Origin: Theropithecus gelada
Taxonomy: Eukaryota > Chordata > Mammalia > Primates > Cercopithecidae
Direction of reading: 5' to 3'
Length of the DNA stretch: 64,000 nt
NCBI RefSeq assembly: GCF_003255815.1
Contig: NC_037670.1
Coordinates: 26,810,672-26,874,671, forward strand
Numbering within the stretch: the stretch's first letter is position 1; each line of letters starts with the position of its first letter. Below, piece after piece: positions 10,937 to 22,370 of the stretch. Both the position numbers and the translations under genes were made by a program. The notes beneath the pieces were generated by a model, which saw only the letters and a program-made list of their open reading frames with translations, made no database searches and was not told the DNA's origin.

Positions 10937-11055
10937 TATTTATTTATTTATTTTTGAGACAGAGTCTTGCTGTGTCGCCTAGGCTAGAGTCCAGTGGCCC
11001 AATCTTGGCTCACTGCAAGCTCCACCTCCCGGGTTCACACCATTCTCCTGCCTCA
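10937..11055 (-). mobile_element. AluY fragment, antisense, strongly 5' truncated
   Basis: Only the 3' third of an Alu, preceded by a (TTTA)n-rich tail. A 10-bp duplication 'gattttattt' (10927-10936 and 11056-11065) shows it inserted in the tail of the neighbouring AluJ. Confidence 0.92.
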
Positions 11056-11353
11056 GATTTTATTTCTGAGACGGAGTCTTGCCCTGTCACCCAGACTGGA
11101 GTGCAGTGGTGTGATCACGGCTCACTGCAGCCTCCTCCTCCCCAGCTCAAGAAATCCTCCCACCTCAGCCTCTTGAGTAGCTGGGCCCACAGGTGCATGC
11201 CACCATGCCTGGCCAATTTTTTTCAGGTTTTTAGGAGAGATGAGGTCTCACTATGTTGCCTAGGCTGGTCTTGAGCTCCTGGGCTCAAGCAATCTTCCTG
11301 CCTGGACCTCCCAAAGTGGTGGGATTACAGGTGTGAGCCACCACACCAGCCTC
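11056..11353 (-). mobile_element. AluJ-like, antisense
   Basis: Diverged dimeric Alu with J-type bases ('actatgttgcctaggctgg', 'gggctcaagcaatcttcctg'). Its A-tail was later hit by the AluY fragment at 10937-11055. Confidence 0.93.
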
Positions 11354-11400
11354 TTCAGAGTCTTAATAATTGACTCTGTTAATATTTTTGGGATATCCTC

Positions 11401-12052
11401 TATCATGAAATGAATTGTGTTCCCACAGAATTCATGTTGAAGTCCTAACCCCCAATGTGACTGCATTTGGGAAAAGAGCATTTAAGAAGATAAATAAGGT
11501 TAAATGTGGTCATAAGGGTGGTGTCCTCATAAGAAGGCAGTAGGCCAGGGGTGGTGGCTCACGCTGTAATCCCAGCACTTTGGGAGGCCGAGGCGGGTGG
11601 ATCATGAGGTCAGGAGTTCAAGACCAGGCTGACCAACATGGTGAAACCCTGTCTACTAAAAATACAAAAATTAGCCGGACGTGGCGGTGCGTGCCTGGAA
11701 TCCTAGCTACTCAGGAGGCTGAGGCAGGAGAATCATTTGAACCTGGGAGGCGGAGGTTGCAGTGAGCTGAGATCACACCATTGTACTCCAGCCTGGGTGA
11801 CAGAGTGAGACTCTGTCTCAAAAAAAAAAAAAAAAAGGAGTGACACCAGGGTATACATGCACAAAGGGGTAACCTTGTGAAGATGCAGCAAGAAGGTGGC
11901 TATCGGTACGCCAAGGATGGAGTCCCCAGGAGAAGACAGACCCGTGGACACCTTGATCTTGGGCTTCAGTCTCCAGAACTGTGAGAAAATAAATGTCTGT
12001 TGTTGAAGCCTTCTAGTCTATGGTATGTTGTTATGCTCAGCAAACTAACAAA
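11401..12052 (+). mobile_element. MaLR-type LTR (MLT1/MST-like), split by Alu
   Basis: Begins 'gaattgtgttcccacagaat' and ends with 'ccagaactgtgagaaaataa' and 'gtctatggtatgttgttatg', the usual start and end text of ERVL-MaLR LTRs. An Alu at 11543-11837 divides it. Solo LTR; no internal sequence adjoins it. Confidence 0.75.
11543..11837 (+). mobile_element. Alu, sense, full length, within LTR
   Basis: Complete Alu with a 17-base A-tail. No clear target-site duplication was identified. The host LTR continues on the other side at 11838. Confidence 0.95.
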
Positions 12053-13654
12053 TCCTCTTTCTAAGGAAGTAAGAATTGGGCCAGAGTTGAAAATCCAAGG
12101 ACTCAGGAAATGCCAACAGATCAAAGCCACTGTGCACTTAATACCTTACCCTGTTGAAAACACCTTTTCCTTCTAGTCATTTGAATAATAAAAAAACCCC
12201 ACTGGAATTGGAATGATCAAAGTGAGTATATGTAAAAGCCGAGAGGTAGAAGGAAGTTTGTCTTCTATGGTGGGTGAGTGAAACCTAGAACTGTTAGCAC
12301 TGGCTGGCAGGCTCTGCGGGGTCCCCTTCAGTTGTCCTCAAATAGCTAGTTACTGGTTTGGTCAGCAAATGCTACACGTATGACTGACGCAGAGATTCCA
12401 AACATACGTAAAGGCAAGCATAGAAAAAGCGCAAATGAGAAATCATTATGGAAAAATCAGAGAAAATCCATAAAGTGTCTTCTTTAGTCTATACTGCTAT
12501 TCTCAGTGAGCACATCTGTTGTGATAGGAGTGGTCAAGACACAGATGGAGACAAGCATGCTTCCTGGAAGCCTGAAGTCAAATGCACCAGGCCATCCTGC
12601 TGACCAACCCCCTCACAAGTGTTCATGAGCATTCGCTCATTAGCCTCCCGACACTCCCAAGAAGGCGCTGCACTGAGCGTCTTCATCCTGATTTTTCCTA
12701 CTTTACCGCTTCTTGTCTGGTGAACTGCTGAGAGGCTCAGCAAATTGTCCAGTGTTGGGCTCCCAATAAGACTCCTCCACCCCCTGCAGCATCGAACTAG
12801 ATTCCCCACCCCCACCGAAGTGTCTTCTGGACGCTGCAAATCCCACAGTCCATCCATTTACCTGTAGCTCTGCAAATCTGGTCCTAGTCCCAAAACAACA
12901 TTACTTGATATTTAAGAAGCGACCGGAATTCTGAGTTATTTTTACTTGCAATTTCAAGGCTTTTTCCTTTCTCCAAATCTCCTTGGGCTATAAATTAATC
13001 TTAGTCAAAACATGCTTTTAAGAGAAGGGGACTCAAAGTGGGACAGCGACTTGTTCTTTTTGAAATTGCAGATAATTTAACAGGGAATAACCTTTGAAGA
13101 GGAAATATGACCTGCGTAGAACATCGCAGTGGGATTGAAGGAGGCTCTATGTCTGAAAGCTTCATCTCAAAGAAGGCAGGTATTTGGTTTCAAATTATCA
13201 AAACAGTCTTGTACTCTTCTTGGAGTTATTTTGACATCCAAATAATAGTTCTGGCATTTCTTTCACAGTGTAAATCAATAACATTGACTTAGTGCATTCT
13301 TTCCTCTTATTTTCGTTCCTTATTCTTTTATAACCTTAAATCAAGTATTAATAATTATTTTAAGCCTTAGCTTAGGTTTGGTACCTTGCCACTTAGTGAT
13401 GCAGGAGGCACCTCGCCCGTCTCCCCTTCCTTTTACCAGTTGCCCAGCTCTTCCAGAATATTCTCCTCTTGGGATAAAGACAACATTCATTGTCAAAGGC
13501 AGATAAGTAGATTTAGTGGTCGCCTTTGACACATTTCTTTTTCTTCTTTTCCAGTTCTCACAATCTTAGAATGTAACACTTTTCTCCTTTTTGTCTATAA
13601 TCACAGCCTCTTATCATGAATTCCTCCCTGGTCTCTCCCTGGGGTTTCTGAAGG
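12053..13654. other. No clear feature; weak MIR trace
   Basis: Unassigned DNA. A short MIR-like stretch may exist at about 12640-12760. Open frames on either strand (for example 12534-12857, 13107-13292) have no recognisable domain. Confidence 0.5.
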
Positions 13655-13805
13655 ATGACCTCAGAATCAACTGATACTTGCTGCAGTGGCACTTCTTGGG
13701 CCTCATCCCTGACCCAAAGAATTGGAATCTCTGGGGATGAGGACCTAGATGGTGCAGTTTTAACAAGCACACAGAGATGCTTACAGCATGAACATGTGGG
13801 AAGCC
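13655..13805 (+). mobile_element. MER5A-like hAT-Charlie MITE
   Basis: Contains 'ggaatctctggggatgag' and 'gcagttttaacaagc', the conserved central part of MER5A. The terminal repeats are eroded. Confidence 0.7.
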
Positions 13806-14009
13806 CTACCTCACACCTTCCTGGCTTTCCAATTCCCTCCATTCCAGTTAAAGTAGTTATTGAATTCTTGTATGCAAACTTCTGATATGGATATTACTGC
13901 ATTTTCAGAAATATTCACACAAGCTCCAAAGTCCTCATGATTGACTTTCAGACTCTGCAGGATGTGGGGGTAGTATAGTGGGGAGGGGGCAGACAGACAT
14001 GAAAGGGGG

Positions 14010-14205
14010 TGGGAGGGGCTTGGAGGTCAGTCAAACCTAGGTTACATTTCCAGTCCAGCCGTATAACTAGCTGAATGACCTTGGGTGAGTGATTTCACTT
14101 TGTGAAACTCAGATTTCTCTAAGTGGGGGTGATCATCTATCATGCAGAGTTGTTTCAGGGCTGTTTAGGAGGATTAAATGAAAGAATGCATGTAGTTAGG
14201 AGGTG
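14010..14205 (+). mobile_element. MIR SINE, sense
   Basis: Clear MIR core: 'aactagctgaatgaccttgg' then 'gtgatttcactttgtgaaac', followed by the 'ggattaaatgaaagaatgca' right end. Confidence 0.88.
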
Positions 14206-14219
14206 CTACTACGTGACAA

Positions 14220-14520
14220 TTTTTTTTTTTTGAGGGGGGGATGGAGTCTCGCTCTGTTGCTCAGGCTGGAGTGCCGTGGCGTGATCTTGGCTCACTGCCA
14301 CTTCTGCCTCCCAGGTTCAAGTGAGTCTCCTGCCTCAGTCTCCTGAGTAGCTGGGATTACAGGCACTTGCCACCTCATCCTGCTAATTTTTTGTCTTTTT
14401 AATAGAGATGGAGTTTCACCAAGTTGGCCAGGCTTGTCTCGAAATCCTGACCTCAGGTGATCCACCGGCCTCGGCCTTCCAAAGTGCTGGGATTACAGGC
14501 GTGAGCCACCGTGCCCAGCC
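14220..14520 (-). mobile_element. AluS-like, antisense, full length
   Basis: Complete Alu with a T-run and an odd G-run ('gaggggggg') next to its tail. Flanking 'cgtgacaa' and 'tgtgacaa' (14212-14219, 14523-14530) form an imperfect target-site duplication just downstream of the MIR. Confidence 0.96.
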
Positions 14521-15844
14521 TATGTGACAACTTTTATTGCTCTTTAGTTTCTTTTGTCTTTTTCATTCCTGTACTTCTATTTCTTGGTTGTCTTAGCTCC
14601 TTGTCTTTTTTCCATATTATCCTCTTGGAGAACCTTAAGGTTTTATCTTAGCACCTTCTTTTTCAGAAACTCCTCTCTAAAGTGATTTCGACTTATTCAT
14701 ACCTTTTATTCTTGACCTTGTTAGGTTAACCGTCTAGAAATCCCTCAGCGGGGAGTCCCCAGTAGATATCTGCTGTTTTGGTGTGTTTAGCACTTCTTCC
14801 TCCAGTAACAGCACCTCTCTTCACCTTTGAGGTCCTGCTGGCCCTCTCTTAACGTGTGTGGTTGTGGGGGGTTGGCTAACTCAACAGGCACCTGACTCAG
14901 GGTGTGCTGACTCAGGGTGTGCTGCCTATGGTACCACTTCCTTCCCACCATGGTGATTGGTCCTGGAGTTGTCCAGTAATGCAAAAAGGGCCAATCAGCA
15001 TCGTTCCCCGTAGTTTTTCACATTGGACTTGTTGGTAGAACTTGCTTTTGTTTCTGGAGCTCCAAGTCCGCTAGAGCTCTAAGACTCCTTTGGGCTGCTG
15101 ATACTTGCTTGGGGCGGTGGGGAGGTGGGGGTAGCAGTGAAAGTGAGGAGGGAAGGCATCCTCTTCTGCTTCCTGGACTTTAGGTGTGCTGGGGCTTACC
15201 CCTCTCTTGCTGCTAGAGAAACACCTTCCAATATCTGCTTTTCTAGAGGCTCTCCCTCTTCAGAGATGCTGGGAGCCTCTTAATTGTTTGTATTGTACAT
15301 CCTTTTTCTTCCCTAAATCATGTACACACTGTCAATGTGCTTGAGCCTGCGGGCAGCATCCAGGCAGAATCGTATCTAGAATTACCGTTTCCCACTATCC
15401 CACAGGTCCTGCTGGTGAATCTGACACATCAGGTTCAACCTTTATCCAGCACAGTAGACTCTGTCCCAGGGACTGTCACAGTCTCCTCTGTTCCCACCTT
15501 CTGTGGCCCCCCTACTTGGCACTGTTCTACCTGCTCCTCGGCTCAACAGAGATTCTGGCAATTTGTGGGGGAGGTTCCTGGACCCCATGCTAATTAGTGG
15601 ATGCCATGCCTGTGGGTGGGTCTTTCACCTCCACGAGCTTCATCTACAGCCTAGACAAGATTCCTGTTGCACATGTCATTAGAACTGTGCAAAAGAATGT
15701 ACACAACATTCAAATATGGGAATAGTTAATAATCGAGGGATCATTAGCAGGTACAAGTTCAACAATTTCAATTGTATTTAATTGGTGAAAGTTTCAATGG
15801 GATGTGGTAGAAATAGGAGGAGGCAGGAATTAAGAGACACATAT
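14521..15844. other. Unassigned; clustered AP-1 and CCAAT motifs
   Basis: No repeat family recognised. The segment 14893-15000 holds two TGACTCA sites 15 bp apart and CCAAT boxes in both orientations (14956-14960 as ATTGG, 14991-14995). An 86-codon frame at 15337-15597 has no known domain. Confidence 0.5.
14893..14922. promoter_or_regulatory. Two tandem AP-1 consensus sites
   Basis: Two perfect copies of a 15-bp unit, each starting with TGACTCA (14893-14899, 14908-14914), the AP-1 consensus. The sites are seen directly; function is not shown. Confidence 0.45.
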
Positions 15845-15945
15845 AATTCTTTTGTCTCTGCCATTGAGTGGCTATGACTTTAGACAAGTCAGGAAGGTCC
15901 TTCTTTCCACAGTTTTGTCAATGGCAAAATGGAGTTTAGTTTACA
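15845..15945 (+). mobile_element. MIR fragment, sense
   Basis: 'gtggctatgactttagacaa' followed by 'tgtcaatggcaaaatgg' fits the MIR core. Diverged. Confidence 0.65.
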
Positions 15946-16057
15946 CAACTCTCCCAACTATAAATCATGAATAAGTCCATGAGAATGGTTTTAAGTGGAA
16001 ATTTAGTGGCCCATGGCTGGATTTTGAACCATCGACTCAGGTCCCACAGTGCTGAGG

Positions 16058-16235
16058 GTGTGCTCCTTGGTACTCAGGATTTCTGAGACCTCAGTGTCTG
16101 CGGCTGCCATGTTTGCATTAAGATGGTTCCCCCCTCCTTCCGTGGTTGTTTGGACCACTGGGGCAAGCTGGGTAAATCAGCTTTCCTGGGCACTTACAGT
16201 TGGGTCTCAGAAATCCTGAGTACCAAGGAGCACAC
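16058..16235. repeat. Perfect 33-bp inverted repeat, 112-bp spacer
   Basis: Arms at 16058-16090 and 16203-16235 are exact reverse complements. Outside the arms the flanks do not match, and the spacer is not repeat-like. It is too young-looking (no mismatches) for an old DNA transposon; a local template-switch duplication is the simplest reading. Confidence 0.93.
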
Positions 16236-17077
16236 AAAGATCCAGAAGTCATAGAGTGGCCATAGCTATTCCTTAGAGCTATAAGATGGTCTTCTTCTAC
16301 CCTATGAAGTGAACAATGAAGTTCTGGAGAAAGTAGTTGTACAAAGAGACGTGGAGCTAAGAGGCAGAGAGCTCGTGGATTTCCAAGTCCCCCAGTCGCT
16401 CATGAAGTCTCCTTATCCTCGGGTTCCATAAAGCACCCCAGCATCCTTCTCACAAATTTCATTTTTCTGATCGAGGAGCCCAAGTTGGTTTTCATTACTT
16501 GTTTTGCAAAGAGCCTTGACTAAGATAATCTCTGCTGTTCCATACTAGCATCCAAAGTTGGGGTGGTCCTTAGCAAATGCTTATGCTAAGAAAATTCCTA
16601 AAATAAGAAAAATCATTCAATCCATGTTGAACATTTATGGAAAGAATAAGGATCATAAATAAATACATCCTAAAAGTGCTTGAAGTGGGAAGTAGGATGT
16701 TTTCCTGTTCCTTTCCAGGAAGATGTAAAATCATCCCACCAGAAATCAGAACAGATTCCCAAAATAAACACGAGGCCATCAACCAATCTTTTGCTAAAAG
16801 GGCTGGTCTCAGTTTATTTAAAAATTTGTAATAATTACAAAATAATAAGGCATGGCTCATGTACTGCCATTATCTTTTAATGGAACAACATTGGTTATTT
16901 AGTCCTAGAGTCTCATACCAAGTCAACTGAATGTTTATTGTGTTTGAATGAGGCTCCAGGAAGCTGCAAGAGAGGTATACCATGGATGCCTAGGTTTTGG
17001 ACCTTTTTTTTTTAAGACCATTTTTTTTTTCTATTCCCTTTCCCTTTTTTAGTAGTTAGTCTTATACTGGAAAATAT
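16236..17077. other. Unassigned; possible old LTR tail near 16440-16525
   Basis: 'gcaaagagccttgactaaga' at about 16506 resembles the end of an old MaLR-type LTR; otherwise nothing recognised. Open frames on both strands here (16570-16880) overlap each other and are not supported. Confidence 0.4.
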
Positions 17078-17282
17078 AACTTTCTATGATGATACAAATG
17101 TTCTGTATCTGTGCTGTCCAATATGGTAGTCACTAACCACATGTAGCTTTTCAGCACTTGATATGTGTGGTTAACATGACTGCAGAGCTGAATTTTAAAC
17201 GTTGTTTCAGTTTAATGAACTAAAATTTAAATTGAAATAGCTACATGTGGCTAATGACTACTGAGTTAGACAGTGCACATTT
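17078..17282 (+). mobile_element. Old hAT-type MITE (MER family)
   Basis: 'ctgtgctgtccaatatggta' near the left end and a partly complementary 'gctacatgtggctaatgact' near the right end give the internal inverted symmetry of a common nonautonomous hAT-Charlie MER element. I am not certain which MER number applies. Confidence 0.65.
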
Positions 17283-17331
17283 AGTCAGTACACCCTAATT
17301 TTTGTTGTTGGTGTTGTTAAGACTTCATTTG

Positions 17332-17554
17332 TGGGAGCTAAGCTATGAGGATGCAAAGGCATAAGAATGATACATTGGACTTTGGGGACTTGGAGGAAAG
17401 GAGGGTGAGTGATAAAAGACTACCCATTGGGTACAGTGTACACTGCTTGGCTGATGGGTGCATCAAAATCCCAGAAATCACCACTTTAGAACTTATTCAT
17501 GTAACCAAACACCTCCTGTTCCCCAAAAACCTATTGAAATAAAAAAAAATAAAA
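17332..17554 (+). mobile_element. L1 3' end (L1P/L1MA type), 5' truncated
   Basis: About 220 bp of L1 3' UTR with an A-rich tail, flanked by the 9-bp duplication 'acttcattt' (17323-17331 and 17555-17563). A severely truncated but complete insertion event. Confidence 0.88.
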
Positions 17555-17563
17555 ACTTCATTT

Positions 17564-18931
17564 ATGATTTTTGGCCGGGTTTTACAGGGATTTGAATTAC
17601 TCATCTGATTTCTCTAATTCTGTCACTTCCCACTTCAAGAAGATCCACGATCACGAAGCCGGCTGTATCACCTTTTAAGCACATTTGATTTTGTTCTCTG
17701 GATAAGAAACTCTGCCCCAGTTCTGGTTTATTTTAGATGGGGGTTCTGTGGTTGTGTGTGGGTGAACTGTGGCTTTTTATGATAATGCTGGCATTCACAA
17801 AATACACCTGACACTGAGGGCAGTCAAATGTAACCTGGAAGGAAGGGTATTTGCTTATCTTTCAACTTGTTTGAAGACTAAACCACAGCCATGTTGGGAT
17901 AAAAGAGCCTGGTGAGATAGTACCAGCAGACTCTAGGGAGAGTTCATCATGGCTCACCACAAAAACCTCAATGTTGATGTGCACTTTTTTTCCTTTATGG
18001 ACCTTAATGACAGACTTTCCTGGGTCTGGGTTACTGTGAAGAGGTTACTTGAGGTGGGGAGTAGTATATTTACTACATGTAATTTTTCCTGCAGTTGCCC
18101 TCTTCATTTAAAAAATAAACTCCGAGCAACCCTTTCCACAAGAGGTGAGTTGACAGCCTCATGCTCCGCCTAGGTAGCCTGTCCTCCTGGTTCCTGGTAA
18201 AATGGGTTCAACTTCAAGCCAACTGGATCCAGAACTGGGAGTCTTTTGAGATAGGACTGAATGCATTGGTTCAAAGACAGTAAGGCCTGTTGCAGAAGAT
18301 GACAACACATTTGATTGAGATAGTTGAGAAGGTGTCCCTTCTGTTGTTTCTGATTGGGTTTCTTCATTAGAGACTTGAGTGGTCGTTCGATTTCCTGCCT
18401 TGCGCCCTGCTGAGAAGCAGCCTGGTCTCTAATGGCTGGATCATTTCATTTTGTGCACCTTGTGACATCTGTGACTGTAACTATCCACAGGCCTGGCAAA
18501 GCCAGTCAATCTGTGGATGTTATCCACAGGACTTCTCCAATCTTCCTGAAAAGGGGAGGGAAAGCATCCTTCTCTGTACTTTGGCCATCCGATGCCTGAA
18601 CTGCCTGAGGTTGAAGGGAGGTTTGTTTATTGGTGTGGTGAGTGGTTAAGTCAACCTTCCGAGGAGGGCTGGGGCCTAGAAGCAGGAAAGCAGAAAGGTT
18701 GAAGTCTGGGGCCACTTTCTGCTATTGTCACTATAGGTACCCTTATCAGGAGAGTCCGGGAAGACCCTGCTGCCCTCCTGATTGAGCGTCGTCTGTGCAG
18801 TTCTCATTGCACTCATCCTTGCTTATTGCACCACTTGCTTACTCAGTGGTCCATGTGGCTACTGCTTAAGGAAGTGCTGGGTCAGGTCAGTGAGTCAGGT
18901 AGGTGCTGGCATTTGTGGAACAAGCCCTTTG
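17564..18931. other. No recognisable feature
   Basis: About 1.4 kb of apparently unique DNA. Short frames at 17949-18173 (+) and 18506-18715 (-) have no known domain. No repeat family was recognised. Confidence 0.6.
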
Positions 18932-19424
18932 TTGGGGTGTGTGTTGTGACAGTTGGGGTGTGTGTGAGTTGGGATGTAAGAGCTGAGGTGTGTGTAAGAG
19001 TTGTGCGTGTTGTGAGAGATGGGGTGTGTGTGAATTGGGATGCATGTGAGAGCTGGTGTGTGTGTGAGTTGGGATGTGTGTGAGGGTTGAGGTGTGTGAC
19101 AGTTGGGTCATCTGATAGTTGGGGTGTGTGTTATGAGAGTTTGGGTGTGTGTGAGAGTTGAGGTGTGAGTTGCAGTGTGTGTGAGTTGGGGTGTGTGAGA
19201 GTTGGGGGGTGTGTGAGTTGGGGTGTGTGTGTGAGTTGAGGTGTGTGAGAGTTGGGGTATGTGTGAGTTGGGGTGTATGTGAGTTGGGGTGTGAGAGTTG
19301 AGGTGTGAGAGCTGGGTCATCTGATAGTTGGGGTGTGTGTTGTGAGAGTTGGGGTATATGAGAGAGTTGGGGTGCATGTTGTGCGAAGCTTGGGCATTGT
19401 GGTGGGTGTTGTGTGTGTGTGAGG
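18932..19424 (+). repeat. GT-rich minisatellite with higher-order duplication
   Basis: Degenerate tandem units built from 'gtgtgtgagttgggg' and 'gtgagagttggggtg'. A 38-bp block at 19104-19141 recurs at 19313-19350 with few differences, a 209-bp higher-order period. The minus strand gives His/Thr/Pro-rich open frames that are artefacts of the repeat. Confidence 0.92.
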
Positions 19425-19604
19425 CACTGAACAGTAAGGGGCCTTAGCAGCCTCTGAGACAGACCTCTGATCCCCAGCTTGAACTGGAAGGGCCCAGCCC
19501 ATCACCTTCAGGTGGACTTGGGCAGTAACCCTGCAATAGGGAAACAACAGTCTTCTGGGATGCGCCCTTCACTTCTATTTATCTGTTTGGGAAGCTGTGA
19601 GAAA

Positions 19605-20107
19605 GGGCTGCAAACTCCAACAAATACGTGTACGCTTGTCCTAACAGCAGCATTATTCACCATAGAGAGGCGGAAGCAGCCCGGGTGTCCGTCGAGTGGG
19701 GACTAAATACAGAGAATGCTGCATGGCCGTAGATAGAGCAGCGCAGCACCCAGCCTGGAAAGGAAGGGAATTTGGACACACGGATGAACCTCGGGGACAT
19801 TACACTAAGTGAAAAAAGTCAGTTAAAAAAGGACAACTACTGTATGATGCCATTTATACGAGGTCTCTAGAGTAGTCAAATTCATAGAGACGGAGGTAGA
19901 ACGGTGGTTGCCGGGGGCTGGGGCGACGGGGAATGGGGAGTTAGCGTTTAATGGGGCAGAGTTGCAGTTTTGCAAGATGAATGGAGTTCTGGAGATGGTG
20001 GTGAAGGTGGCTGCACACGCATGTGAATGTACTTAGCACTGCCGAACTGTAGACTTAAAAATGGTGAAGATGGTAAATTTTGTGTGACGTGTATTTTAGC
20101 CATTGCA
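19605..20107 (+). mobile_element. Old L1M 3' end, sense
   Basis: 'agcagcattattcaccatag', 'gatgaacctcggggacatta' and 'gaacggtggttgccgggggc' are the conserved end of ORF2 and the start of the 3' UTR in old L1M copies. Coding is broken. Confidence 0.85.
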
Positions 20108-20464
20108 GGGGGCTGTTCCAGTCCCTACTACTAAGCCTGATGGTTTATTTTGGCTGCTAGCACTTGGGAGCGCACTGTTTGCTCCCCTTAGCCTCTGCCC
20201 AGGGAGGCGTGCTCCCAAAATCTCTAACAGAAGGAGAAATGAGGTCACACTGGCCCAGCATCAGGGAAGCATCAGTCCGGTTCGGCACACTGGAAACGAT
20301 GCAGTACACGGGCCTCCCAAGTGGCTACAACTGCACGCCCAGAACAAGGCTAAATAAAACAAAATGGAATTGTAGGCTGAGTTGGAAACCAGTTATTTTC
20401 CCAGGTTACTAGGCTTTACCTTCCTAGATGCAATAGGCGCTGCCCTAGTTGGCTTTTAACTGCG
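20108..20464. other. No recognisable feature
   Basis: GC-moderate unassigned DNA between the L1M and a split MIR. An 84-codon frame at 20103-20357 shows no domain. Confidence 0.55.
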
Positions 20465-20489
20465 GCTCTGTGAGGTGGTGGGGCCGAGC
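20465..20489 (+). mobile_element. MIR, left piece before Alu (weak)
   Basis: 'ctctgtgaggtggtg' fits MIR text that continues beyond the Alu at 20793. Short and only weakly supported. Confidence 0.35.
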
Positions 20490-20792
20490 TTTTTTTTTTT
20501 CTCTCTTTTTTGAGAGAGTCTCACTCTGTAGCCCAGGCTGGAGTGCAGTGGCATGATCTCGACTCACTGCAACCTCTGCCTCCCCAGAGTTAAGCGATTC
20601 TCGTGCCTCAGCCTCCTGAGTAGCTGGGACTACAGCTGCACACCACCATGCCCAGCTAATTTTTGTATTTTTGGTAGAGACGGGGTTTCACCATGTTGAC
20701 CAGGCTGGTCTCGAACTCTTGCCCTCAGATGATCTGCCCGTCTCGGCCTCCCAAAGTGCTGGGATTACAGGTGTGAACCATGGTGCCTGGCC
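20490..20792 (-). mobile_element. AluS-like, antisense, full length
   Basis: Complete Alu with a T-rich tail including 'ctctctttttt'. It seems to split a MIR whose right part resumes at 20793. Confidence 0.96.
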
Positions 20793-20860
20793 TGGAGCCA
20801 AGCATTTTTATCCCCAGTGGTGAAAAGGAAACTGTGGCCTCAGTGAGGGACAGTGATGCT
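20793..20860 (+). mobile_element. MIR, right piece after Alu (weak)
   Basis: 'atttttatccccagtgg' then 'gaaaaggaaactgtggcctc' matches the MIR 'attttacagatgaggaaact' zone. Confidence 0.5.
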
Positions 20861-21495
20861 CCTCTCCCTCCTCACTTTCCTGCTGTGACCCCTCAAGGTC
20901 ACCTCTGTTTGCACTGGGAAAATGCAGATGTGCGAACAGAAGGCTGGACAACAGGGGCTTCTCTCTCCTCATGGCTGCAGTCAGGAGTCTGGCCAGGCCA
21001 GCGCCTGGGTTCTGGTGGGAGACTCAGCCTCCTGCCTCCTCAGTGGGCCTGGTCTTTGAGCTCCTACTTCTCCATCGGGGGCCCAGATCATATCCCAGAG
21101 TCCCTTCAAGGAGCTGCTCACTGTCAAATCCTTCGATATTTTAACTTAAACCGGTATCCCATTGGAGCCACTGATGGAAGCAGCAGCTGAGGCCCTTGTG
21201 TACAGCCCTCTCATCTCACGTTTCTGGGTGCATTTCTTTCTGGAGACAATGTTCGAGAATCACCTTTGAAATGAATATTTATCTGCTTAGGGACTATTCT
21301 CTTTGGATTGTCAGAATAAGAACAAGCCTAACTCTCTGAAATCCTGTTTGTGTAGTCCTAGGCCTACTCCAAAGGAGGAGAAGAATCTCCCCGCACCCGC
21401 ACCCGGGGATCTATGCTTTATCTCATTTTTCCCAAAGACTAGCACAGCAATTCTCACTTGCTTCTTTCATCTCCCTACGGAACCGCAGGCCTGAC
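20861..21495. other. No recognisable feature
   Basis: Unassigned. The 136-codon frame 20780-21190 (+) begins inside the Alu and has no known domain, so it is not called. Confidence 0.55.
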
Positions 21496-21589
21496 TCATC
21501 GCACTGTTCTCCTGGTTCTGCCCCTTACTCTCCAAGTCCCAGTTTCCTCTTCTGTAAATTGGATACAATAGCTCAGGATGGCTGAGAGT
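21496..21589 (+). mobile_element. MIR fragment, sense
   Basis: 'ggttctgccccttactctcc' followed by 'tttcctcttctgtaaattgg' is a MIR core. The Alu at 21604 lies just to its right. Confidence 0.7.
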
Positions 21590-21603
21590 TTAAGTGAGTT
21601 TCT

Positions 21604-21910
21604 TTCTTTCTTTCTTTCTTTTTTTTTTTTTGACAGAGTCTCACTCTGTTGTCCAGGCTGGAGTGCAGTGGCACCATCTCGGCTCACTGCAACTTCCTTC
21701 TCCCTGGTTCCAGAGATTCTCCTGCCTCAGCCTCCTGAGTAACTGGTATTACAGGCATGTGCCACCATGCCTGGCTAATTTTGTATTTTTAGTGGAGACA
21801 GGGTTTCTCTATGTTGGTCAGGCTGGTCTCGAACTCCCGACCTCAGGTGATCTGCCCGCCTCGGTCTCCTAAAGTGCTGGGATTACAGGTATGAGCCACT
21901 GCACCCACCC
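21604..21910 (-). mobile_element. AluS-like, antisense, (CTTT)n tail
   Basis: Complete Alu whose tail has a short (CTTT)n tract. A perfect 14-bp duplication 'ttaagtgagtttct' (21590-21603 and 21911-21924) flanks it. Confidence 0.97.
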
Positions 21911-21924
21911 TTAAGTGAGTTTCT

Positions 21925-22370
21925 ATAGGTGGAAGTGCTGTATCGATTTGAAACGGCTATGCCAATGGGCATTACTCTTGTGTAAAAACCCATGGGAAGG
22001 TGGGCAGTTTGTCTCCCTCTGGACTTGCTGCCTGGCAGGGAGACTATGTCTTAATCATGCTGCCATATTAAAAACATTGATAACGAAGATCGTTTCTCTC
22101 TCCTTTCGGCCCTCTTTCCCTCTGCCCCATTTCTGTCTTGGTGGTCATGCAAATTGATTTTCATTTATTTTTCTCTCTCCTAGCCTCACTGTCGGGAGAG
22201 GTTCGTCAAAGCTGTTTCTCCTGGAATGTCTGTTATTTGCCGTTGCCTTCACACAAGTCAGTGGAAGGTCACGCTTTAAGCCTTTGAAGGTGTTGGAGAG
22301 TTTGACAGACTTTGTCTTCTGACCCGCAGAGACTGATGTGAATTTAGAGGCGGATTTTTTGGCCTTGTTT
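21925..22370. other. No recognisable feature
   Basis: Unassigned. A pyrimidine tract ending in 'tctctctcctag' at 22172-22183 is splice-acceptor-like but stands alone. Confidence 0.5.

Noticed and set aside
16058..16235. Inverted repeat read as a small DNA transposon
   Set aside because: The arms do not start with hAT or mariner-type termini, no flanking target duplication is seen, and the arms are perfect.
18887..19547. His/Thr/Pro-rich minus-strand frames resembling a repeat protein
   Set aside because: They arise from the GT-rich minisatellite; no start context and no conserved domain.
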